Counted from the stretch's first letter, positions 1 to 7,616 are shown. The stretch is DNA of 32,160 bases from an uncultured Saprospiraceae bacterium (GCA_937918905.1 CAKZSH010000007.1:1-32160); one strand, 5' to 3'. Translations and numbers: made by a program. The notes: a model not told the origin generated them from the sequence alone.

Positions 1-175
1 TTTTTATTTTCAAATAATAAATACCTACTGGCAATAAAGAAATATCAATTTCATTGGTATTGAAATCATCGTATTTTCGATAAGCTTTTCCCATCATATC
101 TATGATTTCCAAGTCCTTTATCAAATGACTGTTTTCAATAATTGTTTTAACCGTAATTCGTGGTTCATTTCTTAA
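1..175 (-). pseudogene. C-terminal remnant of a T9SS-sorted protein (partial)
   Basis: The minus strand is open from 175, just after a TGA at 178-176, to the window edge. Its translation ends with the pattern of a type A T9SS C-terminal sorting domain: ...LEIIDMMGKAYRKYD, then EIDISLLPVGIYYLKIK. This matches the second half of the family consensus (I-x-D-x-x-GK ... ID-S-L-x-x-GxYxLKI). The first half, normally opened by a YPNP motif, is missing, because upstream the frame runs at once into the 3' end of the AlkA-type gene. There is no ATG at the head of the frame; the first in-frame ATGs lie inside the domain. The simplest reading is a 5'-truncated cargo gene fused by deletion or recombination to the glycosylase gene. 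A short product from a rare start codon is less likely. The stop codon lies outside the window. Confidence 0.55.
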
Positions 176-1064
176 TCAATGAATGCCAAAAATAAAATAT
201 AACATAACTCTTCCAACCTTTCCAAGGTAAAGCCATTTTTTCAATTTCCTCAATTGTTGGTTTATCTTTTTGTCCCAATTGAAATTTAATGGCGTTGTGC
301 AAACCTACATCCGATATCGGAAAAGCATCCAAACATCTCATACATTTCATCAAAACATAATCAGCAGACCAACCGCCAATTCCTTTTAATTTTATCAATT
401 CAACCTTAGCATCTTCGTATGGCATTTTTGACAATTGGCTTTTCGAAATTTTTCCATCAACAATCGCCTGAGCAACTCCAGTTAAATATTTTATTTTGCT
501 GCGACTAAATTGCATAGGACGCAAATCTGCTTCTGTAAGTTGAGCAATCACTTTTGCTTTTGGAAAAAGATAAAATTTCCTTTCTTCATGCACTACTACT
601 TTCCCATAATTTTCAACCAATCTTTTTTTTAAGGTGTACGCAAATGTCAAATTGATTTGCTGACCAATAATTGCCCAACTGATCGCTTCCAAAAAATTCG
701 GAATCCCAATCAATCGTAATCCATTATATCTTTTTGCCAAAGGTTTTAAGAGTTTATCTTTTTTTGCCATTTTATTAAAATCAGTCAAATCTCGTTTGAT
801 ATCCAACCAATCTAAGATATACGTTTTGATTTCTCTTTTACCAAAATCGGTTAAATCATCTCCTTTCAATATTTCTATCCAAAGTCGTTGAGGACGATAA
901 AAAAGTCGAATCAAAAAAATGGATTTTTCCACCTCTAATGGAAAATATATCTGCTCATTTTCTACTGAAAACAGACATTCTAAATCCGAACGACATAGAA
1001 ATTTTAGGCATTCTGAATAACTAAAATCCATTGGTAATTGAATATAAAACTTATTATTACTCAT
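165..1064 (-). CDS. AlkA-type DNA-3-methyladenine glycosylase (HhH-GPD)
   Basis: The 299-residue protein is a base-excision-repair glycosylase that removes alkylated purines from DNA. The C-terminal half carries the HhH-GPD signature: AISWAIIGQQ (about 127-136), a helix-hairpin-helix LKGIGGWSADYV (226-237), and the catalytic aspartate within FPISDVGLHNAI (Asp252). The N-terminal 100 residues correspond to the AlkA-type N-domain. There is no cysteine cluster of the Fe-S glycosylases (MutY/Nth), which favours the AlkA branch. The length fits the AlkA family (about 280-300). It is divergent from the ferredoxin gene across an 88-bp gap. Its stop (167-165) lies inside the open frame of the T9SS sorting-domain remnant, so the two genes abut abnormally. 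The start is the first ATG after the intergenic gap. Confidence 0.85.
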   Translation of the reverse strand: MSNNKFYIQLPMDFSYSECLKFLCRSDLECLFSVENEQIYFPLEVEKSIFLIRLFYRPQRLWIEILKGDDLTDFGKREIKTYILDWLDIKRDLTDFNKMAKKDKLLKPLAKRYNGLRLIGIPNFLEAISWAIIGQQINLTFAYTLKKRLVENYGKVVVHEERKFYLFPKAKVIAQLTEADLRPMQFSRSKIKYLTGVAQAIVDGKISKSQLSKMPYEDAKVELIKLKGIGGWSADYVLMKCMRCLDAFPISDVGLHNAIKFQLGQKDKPTIEEIEKMALPWKGWKSYVIFYFWHSLIKK

Positions 1065-1072
1065 CGTTCTAC

Positions 1073-1103
1073 TTGTAATTGAATAAACTTTCTAATATTT
1101 TTG
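1073..1103 (+). promoter_or_regulatory. Bacteroidota-type promoter for the ferredoxin gene
   Basis: TTG at 1073-1075 is followed after 20 nt by TATTTTTG at 1096-1103. This matches the Bacteroidota sigma-ABfr consensus TTG-N19-21-TAnnTTTG. The -7 box lies about 50 nt before the ATG at 1153. The call rests on motif matching only. Confidence 0.45.
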
Positions 1104-1152
1104 TCGTTTTAAAAGAGTACTATTTAAAATTATCACAATAATAGATTAAAAA

Positions 1153-1500
1153 ATGGCAATTTTTATAACTGACGAATGTATAAACTGTGGAGCATGTGAG
1201 CCTGAATGCCCTAATAACGCCATCTACGAAGGTGGTGTAGAATGGGCGGTATCTGAAGGTACAACCGTTACAGGTCAATATACTTTGGAAGGAGAGAAAG
1301 TGGTCGCCGCCGATGCTCCAAACGCTCCCGTTGAAGAAGATTTTTATTTTATCGTACCAGATAAATGTACTGAATGTAAAGGCTTTCATGAAGAACCTCA
1401 ATGTGCTGCTGTATGTCCTGTAGATTGTTGTGTGCCTGATCCTGATCGAGAAGAGACCGATGAAGTCTTATTGGCAAGACAAGCTCGTCTTCATGCGTAA
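1153..1500 (+). CDS. 2[4Fe-4S] ferredoxin
   Basis: The 115-residue protein is a small electron carrier with two tetranuclear iron-sulfur clusters. The N-terminus has the classic CINCGACEPECP motif (Cys 9, 12, 15, 19). The second site is CTEC followed by a longer loop, CAAVCP, and a trailing CC, the spacing of the YfhL/FdxA-like group with an insert between the second and third ligands. An insert of about 35 residues separates the two motifs, and the C-terminal tail is acidic and then basic. The gene is monocistronic, with a good promoter match upstream and an intrinsic terminator 25 bp after the stop. Ferredoxins of this type are widespread in Bacteroidota, often as donors for oxidoreductases encoded elsewhere; the partner cannot be inferred here. 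Confidence 0.9.
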   Translation: MAIFITDECINCGACEPECPNNAIYEGGVEWAVSEGTTVTGQYTLEGEKVVAADAPNAPVEEDFYFIVPDKCTECKGFHEEPQCAAVCPVDCCVPDPDREETDEVLLARQARLHA

Positions 1501-1524
1501 TTTTGGTATTTAACTTTTTAAAAG

Positions 1525-1564
1525 AAAAAACTGATAGTATTTAACCTACTATCAGTTTTTTTTT
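1525..1564 (+). terminator. Intrinsic terminator after ferredoxin
   Basis: A perfect 9-bp stem, CTGATAGTA (1531-1539) with TACTATCAG (1547-1555), is preceded by six A and followed by nine T. The loop is 7 nt. The flanking A and T tracts would extend the stem. Confidence 0.85.
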
Positions 1565-1583
1565 GCCTTATTTTAACAAAATT

Positions 1584-1619
1584 ATTAACAACGAGATTTG
1601 GATGAATTGCGTTGTTAAT
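1584..1619 (+). repeat. Perfect 10-bp inverted repeat upstream of lptE
   Basis: ATTAACAACG (1584-1593) and CGTTGTTAAT (1610-1619) are perfect inverted arms with a 16-bp spacer. The element starts 20 bp after the ferredoxin terminator and lies about 85 bp before the lptE start. There is no T tract after it, so it is not a terminator. An operator or a structured leader are both possible. Confidence 0.5.
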
Positions 1620-1704
1620 AAAAGAAAATGCGAATAATTCCAGCGTCAAATTCATAGGATTACTTCAAGCAACCTTTTGAATTAGGCAATAAAAAAAACA
1701 AAAA

Positions 1705-2208
1705 ATGAATATAAAATACTTATTGATTAGCTTCTTTTTAAGCATAACTTTTTCAAGTTGTTTTTTTTACTCATTTCAAGGAACAAGTATTCCTCCTGAA
1801 GTAGATACATTTTATGTGGAGCGATTCGATGTTAGGGCAAGCAATGCAATTCCTACATTAGGGCAAACCCTCTCGGAAGCACTTAAAGATAAAATTCGTT
1901 CAGAATCCAATCTTAAACAAACTGAAACTGACCCAGATATTGAATTTAAAGGTATCGTTTCAGATTATCGAATTACCTCTGAAGCTCCCCAAGCTGGAGA
2001 ACAAACTGCCTTTAACCGATTATCCGTAACTGTTTCAATTGAATATATTTATAAGTTGGATGAAGAAAAAGGTTGGAAACAAAATTTCACCTTCTTTTCA
2101 GATTTTGCAAGTGATGCTAACCTTATTGATGTTCAAGATGCCCTTTTGGATGACATCAATGCTCAAATGATCGAAAAGGTTTTTAATCAAGCTTTTAATA
2201 ATTGGTAA
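1705..2208 (+). CDS. lptE: LptE-like LPS-assembly lipoprotein
   Basis: The 167-residue outer-membrane lipoprotein is predicted to plug and fold the LptD translocon that puts lipopolysaccharide on the cell surface. The N-terminus is a lipoprotein signal: a lysine, a hydrophobic run, then the lipobox FSSC with the lipidated Cys19. The mature part begins YSFQGTSIPPEVDTFYVERF, typical of Bacteroidota LptE homologues, followed by an LptE-like alternation: helix GQTLSEALKDKIRSESNL, strand EFKGIVSDYRI, strand SVTVSIEYIYKL, and a final helix. The next two genes, the TPR-like protein and secG, fit a block seen repeatedly in Bacteroidota. The start is the ATG after an A-rich leader; no strong Shine-Dalgarno is visible, as is usual for the phylum. 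Confidence 0.8.
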   Translation: MNIKYLLISFFLSITFSSCFFYSFQGTSIPPEVDTFYVERFDVRASNAIPTLGQTLSEALKDKIRSESNLKQTETDPDIEFKGIVSDYRITSEAPQAGEQTAFNRLSVTVSIEYIYKLDEEKGWKQNFTFFSDFASDANLIDVQDALLDDINAQMIEKVFNQAFNNW

Positions 2209-2222
2209 TGTAATTGCATGAT

Positions 2223-2347
2223 TAATTATGTGTATATGTGTTAATGTGTATATGGGTGTATATATTTCGAATAATTTTGAATACATTCCACTCAAAATTA
2301 TTCGAAACATATACACCCACACACATTAACACACATACACATAATTA
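2223..2347. repeat. Long inverted repeat (about 57-bp arms)
   Basis: Arm 1 (2223-2280) and arm 2 (2292-2347) are near-perfect inverted copies separated by 11 bp. They differ by three substitutions and one 2-bp indel. The arms contain TG/CA-rich tracts (gtgtatatgtgttaatgtg on one side). The unit fills the gap between lptE and the next gene and would form a very stable cruciform or RNA hairpin. No terminal T run follows it, so it is not a standard terminator. Confidence 0.85.
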
Positions 2348-2360
2348 GCAACTTTTTCTT

Positions 2361-2368
2361 TATCTTTG
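2361..2368 (+). promoter_or_regulatory. Possible -7 box for the TPR-like gene / secG
   Basis: TATCTTTG fits the Bacteroidota -7 consensus TAnnTTTG and lies about 108 bp before the ATG at 2477, just downstream of the long inverted repeat. No good TTG is found at the -33 spacing, so the call is weak. Confidence 0.3.
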
Positions 2369-2476
2369 GGTAAAACATACTTACTCCAAGAGGAAACAGA
2401 AAAAAGAAGTTTAGAACATAATTTTAAGAAGTTAAACCTATAAAATGCTAACTTTTTAAGATTTCAAAAGTATGAT

Positions 2477-3967
2477 ATGACAGCAGAGAGATTTACTTAT
2501 TACCTCAACAACCCTTCGCACCTCTATCAGATTTCTTATCAAGAATTAAAGAGTTTGGTAGTTCAATACCCATATTGTCAAAATTTGAGGTATTTGTTAG
2601 TAACTAAAAGTCAAATTGATGACTCAACAGAGTATCAACAAGATTTACAATTGGCAGCGACTTATTCAGCAGATAGAAATTATCTCTATCATTTAGTGAA
2701 TCACGATGTCAATACATTAAGCGGTTCGGATAGTTTTATTTTAAATGATGATTATCTAGAATTAAAAGATATTTCAGAAACCACGATTGAATCCAATTCT
2801 ACTGCTGCACCTATTGTTTTAGGTTCTTTAGCAGGAGTTTCAGCAGGATTGGCTGCCGACAACCTTGAAGCACCTTCTGCAACAAAAACTAAGGATGATT
2901 ATGTTCCTTATGAAAGGATCGTAAAAAGAATTAAACGTGTAAATAATAATGAGCTGTCTGAAATAGAAGAAGTTCCTGAACCTATTGCTCAAGAAGAAAC
3001 TTCCGAACCAGTTGTGGATACAATTAATTCAGAGACTGTGGACGAAACACATCTTGAGTTTACAGAGGATCCTACTATCGAGATTATTGAGGAACCTGAA
3101 GTAATCGAAGAAAATCAAGTTGCTGATAACATTTCAGATGAGCCGGAAATGATAGCATACATGGAGAAACCAAAAAAAAGAAGATCAGTCATTGATCAAT
3201 TGCTAGGGAGAACACCTCTATCAATTGATAACGTAAAGGAGAATGATGAAGTGCCTACAATTGATGAGGTAACTAATACTGAATCAGTATTGGAAGATGA
3301 GATGGAATCACCTTCTATTGAAGAAAATACATTTTTGGATTTGACACCTGTGAAGGATGTTCCAACATATGGTAGGGATGTATTATTTGAAATTACCAAT
3401 AAAACCGAAAAGGAAATGGATGCCATTATGCAAAAAAATCAATTCAAAGATGATGAGGCTCCACTACCCGAAAATATTATTACTATGAGTGACACTCCTG
3501 AAAAAACTATTTCGGAACTCAAGGATAAAGGTCCATCAGTTCCTACTCCTAAAACTTCTTTTAAAAGTTATCTGGAACAATTTCAACCACCTACTGGAGA
3601 AATTGAAGATGAGAAGGAAATTGCTAATATTATTGAAGAAACTGTAGAAGAAGCTAAACAAGAATCCGATATGATAATAACCTCTGAAAAAAGTAAAGAA
3701 AAGAAAAAAGGGAAATCAAAAACAGAAAAAATCAAATCTAAAAAGCAGAAAAAAGAAAAGAAAAAGAAAAAAGCCAAATCTTTAGTAAAAAAAGTAGCTA
3801 AAGAAAGTGTGCAGGAAAGTGATGATATTTTTTCAGAAACCCTTGCTGAATTACTTGCTGAACAAGGAAGTAGAAAAAAAGCAATTAGAATGTATAAACG
3901 ATTAAGCTTGATTTTTCCTAAAAAAAGCAGTTTCTTTGCGGAAAAAATAAAAAGGCTTAAAAAATAG
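2477..3967 (+). CDS. Conserved Bacteroidota protein with acidic middle and Lys-rich/TPR-like C-terminus
   Basis: The 496-residue protein has no named function that I recognise. The first about 75 residues form a conserved helical unit rich in aromatic residues (SYQELKSLVVQYPYCQNLRY). A long acidic, Glu/Ile/Val-rich, low-complexity region follows (about 140-400). Next is a strongly basic stretch of repeated KK/EK (about 400-440). The last about 45 residues (ETLAELLAEQGSRKKAIRMY...) look like a single tetratricopeptide-type helix pair. There is no signal peptide and no clear membrane span, so it is probably cytoplasmic. It sits between lptE and secG, 42 bp before secG, so it is probably co-transcribed with secG. 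The charged linker suggests a flexible scaffold or adaptor. Its role in secretion or envelope assembly is inferred from position only. Confidence 0.7.
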   Translation: MTAERFTYYLNNPSHLYQISYQELKSLVVQYPYCQNLRYLLVTKSQIDDSTEYQQDLQLAATYSADRNYLYHLVNHDVNTLSGSDSFILNDDYLELKDISETTIESNSTAAPIVLGSLAGVSAGLAADNLEAPSATKTKDDYVPYERIVKRIKRVNNNELSEIEEVPEPIAQEETSEPVVDTINSETVDETHLEFTEDPTIEIIEEPEVIEENQVADNISDEPEMIAYMEKPKKRRSVIDQLLGRTPLSIDNVKENDEVPTIDEVTNTESVLEDEMESPSIEENTFLDLTPVKDVPTYGRDVLFEITNKTEKEMDAIMQKNQFKDDEAPLPENIITMSDTPEKTISELKDKGPSVPTPKTSFKSYLEQFQPPTGEIEDEKEIANIIEETVEEAKQESDMIITSEKSKEKKKGKSKTEKIKSKKQKKEKKKKKAKSLVKKVAKESVQESDDIFSETLAELLAEQGSRKKAIRMYKRLSLIFPKKSSFFAEKIKRLKK

Positions 3968-4009
3968 AAATTTTAAAATAGACTAATTAATAAAAAAAAT
4001 ATCTAAAAT

Positions 4010-4273
4010 ATGTTATCAGGAATTACAGTTTTAACCGCTCTTGTTTGCATTATGTTGATGGGAGTTGTTTTGATTCAAAATCCAAAAGGTGGTGGAGTTG
4101 ATGCTACTTTTGGAGGTCAAGCTTCTAACCAAATTTTTGGAGCTGCTAAATCTACTGACTTTGTTGAAAAATTAACTTGGGGATTAGCGATTACTCTTTT
4201 TGTACTTTGTATCATAGCTGCTTTGGTTGCAGGTGGTGCTGAAGGTGGAAGTGGACTAGAATCTGCTGGTTAA
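4010..4273 (+). CDS. secG: Preprotein translocase subunit SecG
   Basis: The 87-residue inner-membrane protein is the small accessory subunit of the SecYEG channel. It shows the family plan: a first membrane helix (about 3-22, ...LVCIMLMGVVLIQNPKGGG), the conserved QNPKGGG cytoplasmic loop with a following Gly/Ala-rich stretch containing FGG and IFG, and a second helix (about 55-77). A small Gly-rich tail ends the protein. The length is normal for Bacteroidota SecG. It is the last gene of the plus-strand block and is followed 40 bp later by an intrinsic terminator. Confidence 0.93.
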   Translation: MLSGITVLTALVCIMLMGVVLIQNPKGGGVDATFGGQASNQIFGAAKSTDFVEKLTWGLAITLFVLCIIAALVAGGAEGGSGLESAG

Positions 4274-4312
4274 TCAAAAATACAAGTTTCCACAATTTAA
4301 TTTGTGGTGAAT

Positions 4313-4350
4313 AAAAAACGGATAAGTCCCTTAGGCTTATCCGTTTTTTT
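4313..4350 (+). terminator. Intrinsic terminator after secG
   Basis: Stem CGGATAAG (4319-4326) pairs perfectly with CTTATCCG (4336-4343) across a 9-nt loop. An A tract precedes it and a run of seven T follows (4344-4350), so the stem can extend through A/T pairs. Confidence 0.88.
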
Positions 4351-4427
4351 TATTTAAAGGAGTAGGAATTAAAGTAATCGTTTTCTCATCAAGTTCATCA
4401 TATTCACAATATTGCATATCAAAATGA

Positions 4428-4595
4428 CCTAATACCGAATTTAATAAGAGGTGTCGTGTATATTGATTTAGATTCTGTCGATAATCGAGGCAAAAAACGC
4501 ATGGATAGCCTAGCTATCAAGAGACTTTTTAACGAAGAGTAGCGGCGAAAGATAATTCAATATGTACGACATATCTTATTTAATTCGGTATTAGG
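4428..4595. mobile_element. MITE-like 168-bp element with 39-bp terminal inverted repeats
   Basis: Terminal arms CCTAATACCGAATT... (4428-4466) and ...AATTCGGTATTAGG (4557-4595) match at 34 of 39 positions. The roughly 90-bp interior has no ORF but contains a second small palindrome, GATAGC-CTA-GCTATC (4504-4518). No target-site duplication is evident at the ends. The unit sits between the secG terminator and the stop of the convergent HupE-like gene, the kind of neutral site where miniature elements accumulate. Together with the terminator it accounts for the 340-bp gene-free stretch 4274-4613. No second copy is present in this window, so mobility is inferred from structure only. Confidence 0.6.
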
Positions 4596-4613
4596 CTTTG
4601 TATAGTTTTCAAA

Positions 4614-5303
4614 TCAACCATGACCATTCAAGTATCCATACATTTGAAAAACAAAAAGACTAATCCCAGCAAAAACTAAAAACCAATTTACAAACTTGTA
4701 GAACCCTTGATAACTATCTCTCGATTTCCAATTTGAAATAATAAAAACAATGGGTATCAAAGCTGCAATTTGCCCAAGTTCTACTCCAATATTAAAGCAA
4801 ACTATCTTTGATAAAAACTGTCCTGCTCCTAAATCAAATGATTGTAATCTTGTTGATAAACCAAAACCATGAATCAGTCCAAAGATAAAAACCATCAGTA
4901 ATAAATTGGGAGAACTTCTTTTAAATAAAGTTTTAAATCCTCCCAGATTTTCAAAACCTTTATAAAGCACACTCAAAGCAATCACGGCATCTATCAAATG
5001 TTCATCAGCCTTGATTCCTAAATAAGTAGCACTTATCAAAGTAATACTATGACCTATTGTAAAGATGGTAATAAAACGTACAATATCTTTAAAGCCACTC
5101 AAATAAAAAATGACCCCAGTCAAGAATAACAAATGATCATATCCTGTAACCATATGTTTGGCACCTACTAAAATATAGGCAAGCAGCCCGCCATTACTCA
5201 AGGTCTCTTGATCCGATAAACTTACACCATGTGCTAAAAGTGAAATTGGAAAAAATAAAAAGAAAAAACAAAAAACAAAAAGGGTTAACTTCGATAAGTT
5301 CAT
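4614..5303 (-). CDS. HupE/UreJ-family membrane protein
   Basis: The 229-residue polytopic inner-membrane protein has an N-terminal signal-like hydrophobic stretch ending around LLAHG (His25) and then about six membrane helices. It carries the family's histidine and acidic motifs: GAKHMVTGYDHLLF (47-60), TIGHSITL (82-89), FGLIHGFGLS (141-150) and FNIGVELGQ (170-178). HupE and UreJ proteins are linked to nickel or other divalent metal uptake for hydrogenase or urease. Members in Bacteroidota often lack such neighbours, as here, so the metal and role are open. The gene is transcribed alone from a possible promoter at 5362-5355. Its 3' end faces the secG block. Confidence 0.82.
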   Translation of the reverse strand: MNLSKLTLFVFCFFFLFFPISLLAHGVSLSDQETLSNGGLLAYILVGAKHMVTGYDHLLFLTGVIFYLSGFKDIVRFITIFTIGHSITLISATYLGIKADEHLIDAVIALSVLYKGFENLGGFKTLFKRSSPNLLLMVFIFGLIHGFGLSTRLQSFDLGAGQFLSKIVCFNIGVELGQIAALIPIVFIISNWKSRDSYQGFYKFVNWFLVFAGISLFVFQMYGYLNGHG

Positions 5304-5354
5304 AGTATTGATTCTCTTATATTAATAAAGTTTATTCTAATGAATGGAAAAAAA

Positions 5355-5362
5355 CAAATGTA
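5355..5362 (-). promoter_or_regulatory. Possible -7 box for the HupE-like gene
   Basis: On the minus strand TACATTTG fits TAnnTTTG and lies 52 nt before the ATG at 5303, nearly the same distance as for the ferredoxin gene. No good -33 TTG is seen. Confidence 0.35.
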
Positions 5363-5438
5363 ATAAGTATTTTTCATACAGTAATATTATGCCTCGAAAT
5401 TACAACCATCAATCAAGACGTTGACTCTAACAGGATTC

Positions 5439-7616
5439 TTATTTTTTTAATAAAATCATTTTAGAAACCATCTGATCCCCAATTTTGATTTTTATAAAAT
5501 AATTTCCTTCGTTAAGATTTTGAATATCAATAGTAGAGGTACCTGCGACTAAATTTATTTTTGTAAAAATAGGAGTACCTAAAATATCAAATAATTGAAA
5601 TTTATCAATATTCATTGAAGTTTGTAATGTAATAAAATCATTAGTTGGGTTGGGATAAATTTTAATTTCTTCAGTATCAATTTGATTTGACAAATCAGTA
5701 ATCAAAAAGAACTGCTCTAATGTATCTGTAAAACAATTGTTAGAAACAATTAAAATTACACTTAGCTCACCGATTTCATTATAAGGGATTTCAAAATTAT
5801 CATCTAAAGAAATTGTTCCATTAGGAAGAATCCATTGGAATTGATTGGCATTGGTTGAGAAATTAGTCCCCATTAAAACACCTTGCTCCCATGATAAATC
5901 AAATGCAGCCTCAGGTAGAATATCAGGATCAGTAGTTAAAGAAATTATTGGTCCTGTGCTATGATTGATAAACGAACCACTTGGCGTAATTTCTTGTTTT
6001 ACAGCTTTGACTAAATATTCAATTGTTGCCCCACCCACAATGCAAGAATCTATAAAGTTAGTATCTAAAATAAGGGTAGTATTAATGGGTTCAAAGTAAT
6101 CCATCCCTTGTATTTTTTTATACACTTGATATCCGAGAATATTATCGTTACTTGGAGACCAACTTAAATTTATATGATTCCCATTTTGAGTAACCGATAG
6201 ATTAGTTGGTGGAAAAACAATAAAAGCCTTTAAAGTAGGATCACCTAATAAATTGATAGTAACTGATTGTGGAAAAACTCCTCCGTAATAAAGTGTGGTA
6301 TTATTTTGCGTTAGCGTCGTACAAAATCCTAAATCAAACCCCAATCCCATTGGATGAAAATACCAATTAGGTGCGCCAACCCAAGCCGTACTTAAAACTT
6401 TTCCTGATGCTAAAATGGTTCGCAAATAATTATTTTCAAAATCATAATCACCATAGTAAGAACCAAAGTAAGCAGTAAAAACTGCTTGAAAATTATTATC
6501 TGCATAAGTCGTAATCGCCCCTAACCCATTGGAGTTAATCATACTCCCACTTGACCCACCGTAAGACCAGAGAAAAGAATCATAAAAAGCATCAAAGAAA
6601 TCTTCATAAACCAAACTGTCATTTGAAACAAGCGGAACAAAATTACGAATTGCATTTTGCCCTAATCCTTCTTTCCAAGGATTTATATTTTTAAACACAG
6701 CTTGTCTTTTAACTCGATACTGACCAGTTCTGAATTCTATATTTTTTTGTAAATAACGATCTAACAATTGATATTCATCTAAATTTTCGAAAACAGGCAA
6801 TTCAGAAAAATCCATTCTGCCTACTCCTAATTCAATTTCGCTTGGAATAAAATCTTGATCAAAATTTCCATCACCTGGAATATTATGTAATCGAGGATAT
6901 GCACTCGAAGTATTACTGACCGTTACATCTGTCCAAATACCATCCACATCTCCATAATATAAGTCGGCAGGCCAAGCACCTTTATGATCAGTATGCCCAT
7001 CAGGAGTGATATTCCCAGAATGAGGAACTGCAATATTCCCCATCAATAATACAGCAGTCAGGGAATCGACATTTCCATAATATTGTAAAATCAATCCTTT
7101 AACTTCTTGTACTGAGGCTTCCTTAGCAACTTCCTCTACCCAAGGTTTCCAACCTTCTGAAATCAATATATTCAAATAATCATTCAAATTATCTTCCACT
7201 AAATCAACTGCTGCAGAATCTACCAAAACTAAAATATCTCCTTTTTTTTGAGGAGGTAAATAGTTAACTCCAGAAAATAAATAAGCATATCCAAGACTAT
7301 CTCCAGTTTGCTTTATCATTCGATATTCATATAATTTTCCTTCTTCGATATCCGAATCTATATAGCTAGTATCTTGATCTCCTGCTACAAAAATGGGGCT
7401 TCCCCAAGTAGTATCCTCTCTTAATTTTTTATAAAGACTGTAGCTATTAATATCCAAATCATCTTCCCATTGAATGGTGAGATTCGATAGTTGATGATTA
7501 GGTGTAGCAGTCATTTTTACTGTCCTCAAAGTATCATATATATTTTGCCCAATACAAAAGGAAGGTATAATTAAAAGGAAGCTAAATATCCCAAAAATAG
7601 ATTTTAGTTTTTTCAT
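5439..7616 (-). CDS. Secreted C25 (gingipain)-like protein with Fn3 domains and T9SS sorting domain; catalytic residues apparently lost
   Basis: The 725-residue protein starts with a signal peptide (about 1-23). Regions in order: an Fn3-like unit (about 35-115); a C25-like region (about 125-465) with a Rossmann-type start GDILVLVDSAAV, the strand AVLLMGNIAVP (188-198), the acidic ADLYYGDVDGIW (217-228), IELGVGRMDF (261-270) and the closing LLGDPTLKA (456-464) typical of C25 peptidases; a second Fn3 (about 470-560); a PKD-like unit (about 570-640); and a type A sorting domain with YPNP and GNYFIKIKIG at the end. In gingipains the catalytic pair is a His in a GHG motif and a Cys about 30 residues later. 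Here the matching region reads SYGGSSGS (351-358), and no Cys occurs between residues 22 and 431. It is therefore probably an adhesin or inactive homologue exported by T9SS and anchored on the cell surface. Confidence 0.72.
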   Translation of the reverse strand: MKKLKSIFGIFSFLLIIPSFCIGQNIYDTLRTVKMTATPNHQLSNLTIQWEDDLDINSYSLYKKLREDTTWGSPIFVAGDQDTSYIDSDIEEGKLYEYRMIKQTGDSLGYAYLFSGVNYLPPQKKGDILVLVDSAAVDLVEDNLNDYLNILISEGWKPWVEEVAKEASVQEVKGLILQYYGNVDSLTAVLLMGNIAVPHSGNITPDGHTDHKGAWPADLYYGDVDGIWTDVTVSNTSSAYPRLHNIPGDGNFDQDFIPSEIELGVGRMDFSELPVFENLDEYQLLDRYLQKNIEFRTGQYRVKRQAVFKNINPWKEGLGQNAIRNFVPLVSNDSLVYEDFFDAFYDSFLWSYGGSSGSMINSNGLGAITTYADNNFQAVFTAYFGSYYGDYDFENNYLRTILASGKVLSTAWVGAPNWYFHPMGLGFDLGFCTTLTQNNTTLYYGGVFPQSVTINLLGDPTLKAFIVFPPTNLSVTQNGNHINLSWSPSNDNILGYQVYKKIQGMDYFEPINTTLILDTNFIDSCIVGGATIEYLVKAVKQEITPSGSFINHSTGPIISLTTDPDILPEAAFDLSWEQGVLMGTNFSTNANQFQWILPNGTISLDDNFEIPYNEIGELSVILIVSNNCFTDTLEQFFLITDLSNQIDTEEIKIYPNPTNDFITLQTSMNIDKFQLFDILGTPIFTKINLVAGTSTIDIQNLNEGNYFIKIKIGDQMVSKMILLKK

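Noticed and set aside
1120-1401. Minus-strand frame opposite the ferredoxin gene
   Set aside because: It is antisense to a ferredoxin with intact cluster motifs and has no recognisable domain.
5439-7616. Lipoprotein signal at Cys21 of the C25-like protein
   Set aside because: The residues before the Cys do not form a good lipobox, and the T9SS tail suggests an ordinary signal peptide.
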